The translations under genes were made by a program, and so were the position numbers. 64,000 nt of DNA from Agromyces cavernae (lineage in GTDB: Bacteria > Actinomycetota > Actinomycetes > Actinomycetales > Microbacteriaceae), in assembly GCF_021044935.1 (NCBI RefSeq), contig NZ_JAJNMP010000002.1, positions 558,001 to 622,000 of the forward strand, given 5' to 3'. Shown piece by piece: positions 18,319-26,334 of this stretch. The notes below the pieces were generated by a model that saw nothing but the letters and a program-made list of their open reading frames with translations, was not told the DNA's origin and ran no database searches. Numbering within the stretch: position 1 is the first letter of the stretch; each line of letters begins with the position of its first letter.

Positions 18319-19230
18319 ATGATCACCGCAGAAGGACTCACCAAGCGCTTCGGCGCGAAGACGGCCGTCGACGACATCTCGTTCACCGTTCCCCCGGGGC
18401 AGGTCACCGGCTTCCTCGGGCCGAACGGGGCCGGCAAGTCGACCACGATGCGCATGATCGTCGGCCTCGACCGCCCCAGCGGCGGCAGCGTGACGGTCAA
18501 CGGCGAGCCGTACGCGCGGCACCGCGCCCCGCTCCGCGAGGTCGGCGCCCTGCTCGACGCGAAGGCCGTGCACACCGGCCGCACCGCCGAGAACCACCTC
18601 CTCGCGATGGCCGCCACACACGGCATCAGCAGGCAGCGCGTGCGCGAGGTCATCGAGCTCACCGGACTCGAGTCGGTCGCCCGCAAGCGGGTCGGCGGAT
18701 TCTCGCTCGGCATGGGCCAACGCCTCGGCATCGCGGCCGCGATGCTCGGCGATCCCGCCACGCTCATCCTCGATGAACCCGTCAACGGGCTCGACCCCGA
18801 GGGCGTGCTGTGGGTTCGCCGCTTCGTGCGGCACCTCGCCGCCGAGGGGCGCACCGTCTTCCTCTCGTCGCACCTCATGAGCGAGATGGCCCTCACCGCC
18901 GACCACCTCATCGTGCTCGGCAAGGGGCGCATCATCACCGATGCCCCGATGGCCGACGTCATCGCGGGTGGCACCCGGTCGCGCGTGCACGTGCGGTCGC
19001 CGCACGCGTCGCAGCTCGCCGACCTGCTCGCCGGGCCCGACATCAGCGTCATGCGCTCCGAGGCGGGCGTGCTCGAGGTCACCGGCCTCGAGGCATCCGG
19101 CATCGGCGACCTCGCCGCACAGCACTCGCTCACCATCCATGAACTCACCCCCAAGAACGCGTCGCTCGAAGAGGCCTACATGGCCCTCACCGCCGACGCC
19201 GTCGAGTACCGTACGGAGGCACTCCGATGA
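18319..19230 (+). CDS. ABC transporter ATP-binding protein
   Basis: ATPase subunit of 303 residues for an exporter-type ABC system. Walker A is GPNGAGKST, the signature region reads FSLGMGQRLGIA and Walker B is LILDEPVNGLDPEG, with the H-loop in LSSHLMSEM. The C-terminal 80 residues match the DUF4162-like tail of drug/bacteriocin-type ATPases. MITAEGLTKRFG is the canonical start of this family; no strong ribosome-binding site is visible. A TACCAT hexamer (18245-18250) inside a GGTAC/GTACC repeat may be the promoter. Its stop overlaps the permease start (ATGA). Confidence 0.93.
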   Translation: MITAEGLTKRFGAKTAVDDISFTVPPGQVTGFLGPNGAGKSTTMRMIVGLDRPSGGSVTVNGEPYARHRAPLREVGALLDAKAVHTGRTAENHLLAMAATHGISRQRVREVIELTGLESVARKRVGGFSLGMGQRLGIAAAMLGDPATLILDEPVNGLDPEGVLWVRRFVRHLAAEGRTVFLSSHLMSEMALTADHLIVLGKGRIITDAPMADVIAGGTRSRVHVRSPHASQLADLLAGPDISVMRSEAGVLEVTGLEASGIGDLAAQHSLTIHELTPKNASLEEAYMALTADAVEYRTEALR

Positions 19231-20081
19231 CCACGATCGCCCCCACAACCCCGGGAATCGAAGGGCTCGACCAGCAATCCGGGCGACTCAGCTTCGTCGG
19301 CATCCTCCGCTCCGAGTGGATCAAGCTGCGAAGCCTGCGTTCGACCGTCTGGTCGTACCTGTCGGTCGTCGTCATCATGCTCGGCCTCGCGCTCATGCTG
19401 TCGCTGACCATCGCCAACGAAGGCTTCAACGCTCCCGACGCCCCCGGCGGCTCAGCCGCCGACCAGGCCGGCCTGTTTGTGCAGTCCTCGACGTTCGGCG
19501 TGTTCCTCGCGCAGCTGGTCGTCGCCGTGCTCGGCGTGCTCGTCATCACCGGCGAGTACAGCACCGGCATGGCCCGCTCGACCTTCACCGCGGTGCCCAA
19601 GCGCCTCCCCGCGCTCGCCGCGAAGGCGACCGTGCTGTTCGTCGTGACCTACCTCGTCAGCCTGGCGGCCGGCATCGGCGCCTACTTCGTCTCGGCCGCT
19701 GTGTTCGCCGGTCACGATGTGTCGGCGAGCCTCACCGACCCCGACGTCCTCATGCCGATCCTCGGCGCCTCGCTGTACCTGTCGCTGCTCGCCGTGTTCG
19801 CGCTCGGCGTCGGCACCATGGTGCGTTCGAGCGCCGGCGGCATCGGCATCGTCCTCGCGCTCATCCTCGTCGTGCCGACGATCCTGCAACTGGTGCCGGC
19901 CGAATGGGCCCAGGACATCTACCCCTACCTGCTCTCGACGGCCGGCACGAACATGTTCGCGCCCACCGAGGTCACCGGCACCGAGGTCCTCACGGCCTGG
20001 CAGGACCTGCTCGTCGTGCTCGGCTGGGTGGGCGCCTCGGTGGCCGGCGCAGCCACGCTGCTCGTGAAGCGCGACGCGTAG
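19227..20081 (+). CDS. ABC transporter permease
   Basis: ABC-2-like permease of 284 residues with about six membrane spans (around 48-70, 95-115, 130-165, 185-210, 215-235 and 255-275) and the family feature ITGEYSTGMARSTFTAVPKR between the early spans. It pairs with the ATPase encoded just upstream, with which it overlaps by 4 bases. The two-component system immediately downstream suggests that transporter expression is sensed and controlled locally, as in antimicrobial-peptide or antibiotic-responsive modules; the substrate is unknown. Confidence 0.9.
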   Translation: MTTIAPTTPGIEGLDQQSGRLSFVGILRSEWIKLRSLRSTVWSYLSVVVIMLGLALMLSLTIANEGFNAPDAPGGSAADQAGLFVQSSTFGVFLAQLVVAVLGVLVITGEYSTGMARSTFTAVPKRLPALAAKATVLFVVTYLVSLAAGIGAYFVSAAVFAGHDVSASLTDPDVLMPILGASLYLSLLAVFALGVGTMVRSSAGGIGIVLALILVVPTILQLVPAEWAQDIYPYLLSTAGTNMFAPTEVTGTEVLTAWQDLLVVLGWVGASVAGAATLLVKRDA

Positions 20082-20084
20082 AGT
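20079..20084 (+). promoter_or_regulatory. -10 element for the leaderless kinase gene
   Basis: TAGAGT, ending 7 bases before the kinase ATG. Its TAG is the stop codon of the permease gene. Confidence 0.5.
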
Positions 20085-20091
20085 CCTGTCC

Positions 20092-21375
20092 ATGACCCAG
20101 TCGTGGCTCGCCCCCGACCACCCGGATGCGGTGGCCGGGGGCGAGCCACGCCTGCCCAAGCCTCCCGGCGTGTTCCGCCGGTTCTGGGCGCGGCATCCAC
20201 GGCTGACCGACGGACTGATCGCCGGCGTCTACGGCGTGCCCACGATCGTGAGCGTGATCATCACCGCCCTCCAGTACGGGCTGCCGCTCTGGCTGACCCT
20301 GCTGCAGTTGGCGGTGGTGCTGGGAGCCGCCGCGGCGATGCTGCTGGTGCGCCGCACCCGCCCATGGCTGGTACTGGCGCTCGGGTGGCTCGCGTGCCTG
20401 GTCTCAGCCGCGTCGGGATCGCTCGAGATCTTGGCGATCCTGATCGCCCTGTACGCGCTCGCCGTGTACGCGTCGACCCGCGCAGCATGGATCGGCTTCG
20501 GCGTCTCGGTCGCGGTCGGCGCGATGGGCTCGTACCTGGCGACGTGGCTCCGCGACACGCTCATCGTGGAGCCCTTCGATTTCGAACCTTTGGGCTCGTC
20601 GATCGCGTTCGGGCTGTTCATGCTCATCGCGACGCTCATCGGCGTGACGGTGGGCAATCGCCGCCGGTATCTCGACGCGCTCATCGCGCGCGCCCACGAC
20701 CTCGCCAGGGAACGCGACCAGCAGGCCGAACTGGCCGCGGCCCAGGAGCGATCGCGCATCGCCCGCGAGATGCACGACATCGTCTCGCACGGCCTGACGG
20801 TCATGATCACCCTCGCCGAGGGCTCGGCGGCGACCGCCGGCCGAGACCCCGAGCGCGCCGCCGACGCGATGCGCCACGTCGCCGACGCCGGTCGCGACGC
20901 CCTCGGCGAGATGCGCCGCATGCTGGGCGTGCTGACCGGGCCGGCCGGGGCCGCCGCCGACCGTTCACCGCAGCCGGATGTCGCCGCCGTCCCCGCGCTC
21001 GTCGACGGCTTCCGCGAAGCGGGGCTACCGGTGCGGCTCACGACGTCGGGCGCCGCGGTGACCGAGCACACGCTGCAGCTCACCGTGTATCGCGTCGTGC
21101 AGGAGGGCCTGACGAACGCCCTGCGTCACGCCACGGGAGCGCAGCACGTCGACGTGCGCATCGAGCGGCGCGACGACGACGTCGTCGTCACGGTCGAAGA
21201 CGACGCGCGGCACACTGCACCGCAGATGGTGGGCGCCGGTCGCGGCCTCGCGGGCCTTCGTGAGCGCGTCGCACTGTACGGAGGCACCGTCGAAGCGGAG
21301 CCCCTGCCCGGGGGTGGCTGGCGCCTCCGGGTGACGCTCCACGCGGCATCCGATCGAATCGAAGAGGACGCATGA
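20092..21375 (+). CDS. Sensor histidine kinase (HisKA_3)
   Basis: The 427-residue protein has an N-terminal hydrophobic region with about five membrane spans (to about residue 190), a short coiled linker, the phosphoacceptor motif REMHDIVSHGLTVM near residue 225, and an HATPase domain. The N box is unusual in sequence (VVQEGLTNALRHA) but complete, and the G box reads GRGLAGLRERVALYGG. It overlaps the response regulator gene by 4 bases. A leaderless start at the ATG is predicted from the TAGAGT hexamer. Confidence 0.93.
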   Translation: MTQSWLAPDHPDAVAGGEPRLPKPPGVFRRFWARHPRLTDGLIAGVYGVPTIVSVIITALQYGLPLWLTLLQLAVVLGAAAAMLLVRRTRPWLVLALGWLACLVSAASGSLEILAILIALYALAVYASTRAAWIGFGVSVAVGAMGSYLATWLRDTLIVEPFDFEPLGSSIAFGLFMLIATLIGVTVGNRRRYLDALIARAHDLARERDQQAELAAAQERSRIAREMHDIVSHGLTVMITLAEGSAATAGRDPERAADAMRHVADAGRDALGEMRRMLGVLTGPAGAAADRSPQPDVAAVPALVDGFREAGLPVRLTTSGAAVTEHTLQLTVYRVVQEGLTNALRHATGAQHVDVRIERRDDDVVVTVEDDARHTAPQMVGAGRGLAGLRERVALYGGTVEAEPLPGGGWRLRVTLHAASDRIEEDA

Positions 21376-22076
21376 CCGTCGACCGGCCCTCTCCGATCAG
21401 CATCGCGATCGTCGACGACCAGGCGCTCGTGCGCACCGGCTTCCGCATGGTGCTCGAGGCCGAGCCCGACCTCGAGGTCGTCGGCGAAGCCGGCGACGGC
21501 GCGGCCGCGATCGACCTGGCACGATCCACGGCGATCGACGTCATGCTCATGGATGTACGGATGCCCGGGGTCGACGGCATCGCCGCGACGGCCGCGATCA
21601 CGGCGAGCGAGCACCCGCCGCGGATCATCGTGCTCACGACCTTCGACCTCGACGAGTACGCCTTCGCCGCGATCCGCTCGGGCGCGAGCGGTTTCCTGCT
21701 GAAGGACGTGCGCCCGCAGGAGCTGGTCAGTGCCATCCGCACCGTGCACGCCGGCGACGCGGCCCTCGCCCCGCGCGTCACGCGACGGATGATCGAGATG
21801 TTCGCCGACGAGCTGCCGGACGCCGGTGCCGCTGCCGCGCAGCCGCCATCGTTGCTCGACGCGCTGACGCCGCGCGAACGTGAGATCCTCGTCGCCATCG
21901 CCGAGGGCCTCAACAACACCGACCTCGCATCGCGCTTCCACCTGTCGGAGTCGACGGTGAAGACCCACGTCGGACGCATCCTGCAGAAGCTCGACGCACG
22001 CGACCGCGTGCACCTCGTGATCATCGCGTACGAGCACGGGCTCATCCCACCGGGAACGCTCGGCGGGCGTGGGTAG
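21372..22076 (+). CDS. LuxR/NarL-type response regulator
   Basis: Partner of the preceding kinase. The 234-residue protein has the receiver acidic pair D15/D16, phosphoacceptor D61 in LMDVRMPG, and Lys in FLLKDVRPQE. The LuxR helix-turn-helix begins at LTPREREILVAIAEGL near residue 170, with SESTVKTHVGRILQKL as recognition segment. It probably regulates the adjacent ABC transporter and perhaps one of the flanking pepN genes. Its TAG stop overlaps a -10-like TAGGCT for pepN copy 2. Confidence 0.94.
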   Translation: MTVDRPSPISIAIVDDQALVRTGFRMVLEAEPDLEVVGEAGDGAAAIDLARSTAIDVMLMDVRMPGVDGIAATAAITASEHPPRIIVLTTFDLDEYAFAAIRSGASGFLLKDVRPQELVSAIRTVHAGDAALAPRVTRRMIEMFADELPDAGAAAAQPPSLLDALTPREREILVAIAEGLNNTDLASRFHLSESTVKTHVGRILQKLDARDRVHLVIIAYEHGLIPPGTLGGRG

Positions 22077-22079
22077 GCT
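22074..22079 (+). promoter_or_regulatory. -10 element upstream of pepN copy 2
   Basis: TAGGCT; the TAG is the response regulator stop codon. Predicted start near 22086 gives a leader of about 27 bases with GAAGGGG as ribosome-binding site. Confidence 0.45.
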
Positions 22080-22112
22080 GGCTGGGCACATCGACGCGAA
22101 GGGGTCTCATCC

Positions 22113-24671
22113 ATGCCGGCTGCCAATCTCACTCGGAGCGAGGCCGAAGCCCGCGCCGCGGCCATCGACGTCCGTGACTACAACGTCACGCTCGATCTGA
22201 CCCGCGGCACCGAGACGTTCGCGAGCGAGACGGTCGTGCGCTTCACCGCGACCCCGGGCGCGTCGACGTTCATCGAGGCGACGACGCGCGACGTGCACGA
22301 GATCGTGCTGAACGGACATCCGCTCGATCTCTCGGCGAGCGACGGTGCGCGCATCCGACTCGAGGGACTCGCCGCCGAGAACGAGCTCAGGGTGGCCGGC
22401 ACGTTCGCCTACACGAACACCGGCGAGGGCCTGCACCGCTTCGTCGACCCAGTCGGCGGCGAGACCTACCTGTACACCGAGTTCGCAGTCGCCGAGGCCA
22501 ACCGGGTCTTCGCGGTGTTCGACCAGCCCGACCTGAAGGCGTCGTTCCGTTTCACGGTCACGGCGCCCGCGCACTGGCAGTTCCTGAGCAACGCGCCGAC
22601 GCCCGACCGCGTCGTCGACGCCGCACGAGCCACCTGGGCCTTCGAAGCCGGCCCGGTGATGTCGAGCTACATCGTCGCGCTCGTCGCCGGCCCCTACGCG
22701 TCGTGGCGCGACCGGGCGACCAGCGTCGACGGCCGTGAGATCCCCCTCGGGCTCTTCACGCGCGCCTCGCTCGCGCAGTACGCCGATCCCGAGGTCATGT
22801 TCGAGACGGTGAAGGCCGGCCTCGCGTTCTACGAGCAGGCGTTCGGCGTTCCCTACCCCTTCGGCAAGTACGACCAGATCTTCGTGCCCGAGTACAACTG
22901 GGGCGCCATGGAGAACGTCGGCGCGGTCACGTTCAACGAGTCGTACCTCTTCCGCGCGCGCGTCTCGGACGCCCGGCGCGAGCAGCGGGCCATCGTCGTG
23001 CTGCACGAGCTCAGCCACATGTGGTTCGGCAACTCGGTCACCATGAAGTGGTGGAACGACCTGTGGCTCAACGAGTCGTTCGCGACGTGGGCGTCGACGC
23101 TCGCGACGTCGCAGATCACCGAGTTCACCGGGGTCTGGGCGACGTTCGCGAGCGACGAGAAGACGCACGCCGCCGAACAGGACCAGCTGCCGTCGACGCA
23201 TCCGATCGTCGCCGTCATCGACGATCTCGCCGATGTCGAGGTGAACTTCGACGCGATCACCTACGACAAGGGCGCCTCGGTGCTCAAGCAGCTCGTCGCG
23301 TTCGTCGGCCTCGACGCGTTCCAGCGCGGCGTCGGCGCCTATCTCGCCGCACACGCGAGCGGCAACGCCACGCTGCGCGACCTGCTCGACGAACTCGAAC
23401 GCGCGAGCGGGCGCGAGCTGACCCGGTGGTCGCAGCTGTGGCTCGAGACCGCGGGAGTGAACACGCTGCGTGCGGTCGTCGAAACGGATGCCTCGGGCAC
23501 GATCACCGCCGCACGAGTCGAGCAGTCGGCGGCCGCCGAGCATCCGACGCTGCGCCCCCATCGGGTCGCGATCGGCTCGTACACCCTCGACGGGTCTGCC
23601 CTCATCCGCACCCATCGGGTCGAGCTCGACATCGACGGCCCGAGCACCGACGTGCCCGAGCTCGTCGGTCTGGCGCGGCCCGACCTGCTGCTCGTCAACG
23701 ACGACGACCTGACCTACACGAAGGTGCGGCTCGACGACCGATCCTTCGCGGTCGCCACCGAGCACCTCGCCGGGATCGCCGACCCGGTCGCCCGAGCCGT
23801 CGTGCTCGGCTCGGCCTGGGACGCGGTCCGCGACGCCGAGCTCGCTCCGCACGCGTTCGTGCGCCTCGTGGTCGCCAACATCGGCCGTGAGACGCAGTCG
23901 GCGGCGCGCGGTCTCGCGCTCGGCCACCTCGAGACGGTGCTCGGCCGGTACCTCGCCGAAGAGCACCGCGAGCAGGTCGCCGCCGAAGCCGGCGATGCCG
24001 TCTGGGCGCTCGCCGAGCTCGCGGCCGAAGGTTCCGACACGCAGCTGCAGTTCGTGAAGGCGTTCACCCGCATCGCGTCCACGGCGGCGCACGCCGACGT
24101 GCTCGGCAGCCTGCTCGACGGGTCGATCAGGCTCCCGGGGCTCGAGGTCGATCTCGACCTGCGCTGGGAGCTCGTCATCGCCCGTGCCGTGCTCGGCGCG
24201 GGCACCGATGAGGAGCTCGCCGACGCCCTGCACCGCGATGACACCGCCAAGGGGCGCCAGCTCGCCGAGACCGCGCGGGCGGCCCGTCCCGATCAGGCGT
24301 CGAAGGACGCCGCGTGGCAGAGGGTCATGACCGACACGACGCTCTCGAACGACCTGGCTCGCGCGATCGCCGACGGCTGGCGACGCACGACCTCGCCCGA
24401 GCTGCTCGCCTCCACGGCGGCGGAGTACTTCGATCGCCTGCAGGCGGCGTGGGCGGAGCGCGGCTTCACGATGGGACGCATCATCGCGACGAGGCTGTTC
24501 CCGTCGCCGCTCGTCACCGCCGAGCTCGCCGACGTCACACGAGCCTGGCTCACCGCGAACCCCGAGCCCGCCCCGCTGCACCGGCTCATCGCCGAGCAGC
24601 TCGCCGAGCTCGACCGTGCGCTCGCCGCGCAGGCGCGCGATGCCAGCGAGCTCTCGGTCGCGGCTCAGTAG
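22113..24671 (+). CDS. pepN: Aminopeptidase N (M1 family), copy 2
   Basis: Paralogue of the gene at 15597-18152, 852 residues and collinear with it throughout. Catalytic residues are intact: GAMEN, zinc site HELSH (298-302) and Glu at 321 (WLNESF). Differences near the active site (for example NWGAMENVG versus NAGAMENAG, GNSVTMKWW versus GDLVTMKWW) suggest diverged specificity. Start at 22113 is supported by GAAGGGG. Its TAG stop is shared with the -10 of mscS. Which copy is the orthologue of the single mycobacterial pepN cannot be decided here. Confidence 0.95.
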   Translation: MPAANLTRSEAEARAAAIDVRDYNVTLDLTRGTETFASETVVRFTATPGASTFIEATTRDVHEIVLNGHPLDLSASDGARIRLEGLAAENELRVAGTFAYTNTGEGLHRFVDPVGGETYLYTEFAVAEANRVFAVFDQPDLKASFRFTVTAPAHWQFLSNAPTPDRVVDAARATWAFEAGPVMSSYIVALVAGPYASWRDRATSVDGREIPLGLFTRASLAQYADPEVMFETVKAGLAFYEQAFGVPYPFGKYDQIFVPEYNWGAMENVGAVTFNESYLFRARVSDARREQRAIVVLHELSHMWFGNSVTMKWWNDLWLNESFATWASTLATSQITEFTGVWATFASDEKTHAAEQDQLPSTHPIVAVIDDLADVEVNFDAITYDKGASVLKQLVAFVGLDAFQRGVGAYLAAHASGNATLRDLLDELERASGRELTRWSQLWLETAGVNTLRAVVETDASGTITAARVEQSAAAEHPTLRPHRVAIGSYTLDGSALIRTHRVELDIDGPSTDVPELVGLARPDLLLVNDDDLTYTKVRLDDRSFAVATEHLAGIADPVARAVVLGSAWDAVRDAELAPHAFVRLVVANIGRETQSAARGLALGHLETVLGRYLAEEHREQVAAEAGDAVWALAELAAEGSDTQLQFVKAFTRIASTAAHADVLGSLLDGSIRLPGLEVDLDLRWELVIARAVLGAGTDEELADALHRDDTAKGRQLAETARAARPDQASKDAAWQRVMTDTTLSNDLARAIADGWRRTTSPELLASTAAEYFDRLQAAWAERGFTMGRIIATRLFPSPLVTAELADVTRAWLTANPEPAPLHRLIAEQLAELDRALAAQARDASELSVAAQ

Positions 24672-24674
24672 ACT
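24669..24674 (+). promoter_or_regulatory. -10 element for leaderless mscS
   Basis: TAGACT, ending 8 bases before the mscS ATG. Its TAG is the pepN copy 2 stop codon. Confidence 0.5.
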
Positions 24675-24682
24675 TTCGCACC

Positions 24683-25801
24683 ATGTTCGCTTCTGAGACT
24701 CCACCGCCTGAGCCCACCCCGGTGAGCGGCGACTTCTGGGCGGGCATCGTCGACTACTGGGTCACGAACTGGGACGACGTCCTCGGCACCCTGATCTCGA
24801 TCGTCGTCATCATCGCGATCGCCCTGCTGATCCGCTGGGTGCTGCACTTCGTCATCGACCGCGTCGTTCAGCAGATCGTCACGGGGGTGAAGAGAAAGCA
24901 GGACGTCACCGACACCCAGGCGCTGCAGGCGTCGCCCTCACCCCTCGCCGCGGTGCGGCTCGTGCAGCGCACCCGAACGCTCGGTTCGGTGCTCACGAAC
25001 ATCGTCAACGTCACGCTGTTCATCATCGTGACGCTATTGATCGTCAACACGATCAACGAGGCGATCCTCGGCTCGTTCGCCCTGCTCACCGCCGCCATCG
25101 GTGCCGGTCTCGGCTTCGGTGCGCAGAACATCGTGAAAGACGCCCTCAACGGGCTCTTCATGGTCGTCGAAGACCAGCTCGGCGTCGGCGACATCGTCGA
25201 CCTCGGGCCCGCGACGGGCATCGTCGAAGCCGTGCAGATCCGCATCACGAAGGTGCGCGACGTGAACGGCACGCTGTGGTTCGTGCGCAACGGCGAGATC
25301 CTGCGGGTCGGCAACATGTCGCAGGGCTGGGCCCGGGTCATCCTCGATCTGGCCGTGCCGTACGACACCGACGTCGACGCGGTCGAAGCCGAACTCCTGC
25401 GCACCGCCACCGAGATGTCGCAGACCGGCAAGTGGCGCTCGCGCATCCTCGAGAAGCCCGAGGTCTGGGGCCTCGAGTCGATCACCGAAGACGCGCTCAT
25501 CATCCGCGTCGTCATGAAGGTGCGCTCGTCGGCGAAGGACGACGTGGCTCGCGAACTGCGCATGCGGTTGAAGAACTCCCTCGACGCGATGGAGGTCAAG
25601 CTGCCGAGCCTCTCGAGTGTCGTGCCGACCGGGTTCGAGGGTGCGACCCGCGTCAAGGGCGCGAAGCCACCGCGAACCGCGCCGAGCGCCGTCGTCGCGG
25701 GCGCTCCCCCGGCGAAGGCACGCACGGCCCGACCGGCGCGCACGCCGCGTGCGCCCCGCGCGCCGAAACCCCCGACACCGCCCACCGGAGACCTGTCATG
25801 A
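24683..25801 (+). CDS. mscS: MscS-family mechanosensitive channel
   Basis: Osmotic-shock safety valve in the cytoplasmic membrane. The 372-residue protein has membrane spans around residues 33-55 and 105-125 and a pore-lining third helix with the Gly/Ala-rich AAIGAGLGFGAQNIVKD pattern, followed by the beta domain (GDIVDLG) and alpha/beta domain. The C-terminal 50 residues are an added Pro/Ala/Arg-rich tail with PRAPRAPKPP repeats, probably disordered. The longer open frame upstream belongs to a shadow of pepN. The stop overlaps the globin start (ATGA). Confidence 0.93.
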   Translation: MFASETPPPEPTPVSGDFWAGIVDYWVTNWDDVLGTLISIVVIIAIALLIRWVLHFVIDRVVQQIVTGVKRKQDVTDTQALQASPSPLAAVRLVQRTRTLGSVLTNIVNVTLFIIVTLLIVNTINEAILGSFALLTAAIGAGLGFGAQNIVKDALNGLFMVVEDQLGVGDIVDLGPATGIVEAVQIRITKVRDVNGTLWFVRNGEILRVGNMSQGWARVILDLAVPYDTDVDAVEAELLRTATEMSQTGKWRSRILEKPEVWGLESITEDALIIRVVMKVRSSAKDDVARELRMRLKNSLDAMEVKLPSLSSVVPTGFEGATRVKGAKPPRTAPSAVVAGAPPAKARTARPARTPRAPRAPKPPTPPTGDLS

Positions 25802-26277
25802 CCGAACACCGCCTGCCCGAGGCATCCGCGCCGCAAAACGCATCGAACGTGCCGCCCGCGAACGTGCCGCTGCGCGGCAGCGAGCACGGCGAGGCGCTCG
25901 GTGTCTCGTTCTACGACACGGTCGGCGGTCGTGCCACGTTCGAACGCCTCGTCGCCGAGTTCTACCGCCACGTCGCCGACGACCCCGTGCTGCGGCCGAT
26001 GTACCCCGAGGAAGACCTGGGGCCCGCCGCCGAACGGCTCACGATGTTCCTCGTGCAGTACTGGGGCGGGCCGGGCACGTACAGCGAGCAGCGCGGGCAC
26101 CCGCGGCTGCGGCTACGGCACCAGCCGTTCAAGGTCAACCCCGAGGCACGCGACCGCTGGCTCGCGCACATGCGCGCGGCCGTCGACTCGCTCGAGTTGC
26201 CGCCGCTCGCCGACGCGACACTGTGGGATTATCTGCAACGGGCCGCATTCGCGATGGTCAACACCTTCGACGACTGA
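25798..26277 (+). CDS. glbO: Group II truncated hemoglobin
   Basis: Oxygen-binding globin of 159 residues. After a low-complexity N-terminal extension of about 35 residues the TrHb2 domain shows FYDTVGG, the B10 Tyr in EFYRHV, the proximal His in LRLRHQPFKV and the C-terminal Trp-containing segment. It resembles mycobacterial GlbO, thought to protect respiration or scavenge oxidants. ATG at 25798 overlaps the mscS stop by 4 bases, so the two are cotranslated. The tig-nei-rpiB-pepN-globin order is conserved in mycobacteria. Confidence 0.93.
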   Translation: MTEHRLPEASAPQNASNVPPANVPLRGSEHGEALGVSFYDTVGGRATFERLVAEFYRHVADDPVLRPMYPEEDLGPAAERLTMFLVQYWGGPGTYSEQRGHPRLRLRHQPFKVNPEARDRWLAHMRAAVDSLELPPLADATLWDYLQRAAFAMVNTFDD

Positions 26278-26334
26278 TCACCAGCGGGCCGCCCGTCCGC
26301 GACGCGCCGCACCACCCGAGACGAAGGAGTCCAC

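Noticed and set aside
15549..19154. A minus-strand open frame of about 1200 codons
   Set aside because: It lies antisense to pepN and the ABC ATPase gene, with the composition of a high-GC shadow frame; both plus-strand genes have intact catalytic motifs.
22107..24704. A minus-strand open frame of about 865 codons
   Set aside because: Antisense shadow of pepN copy 2, with no family features.
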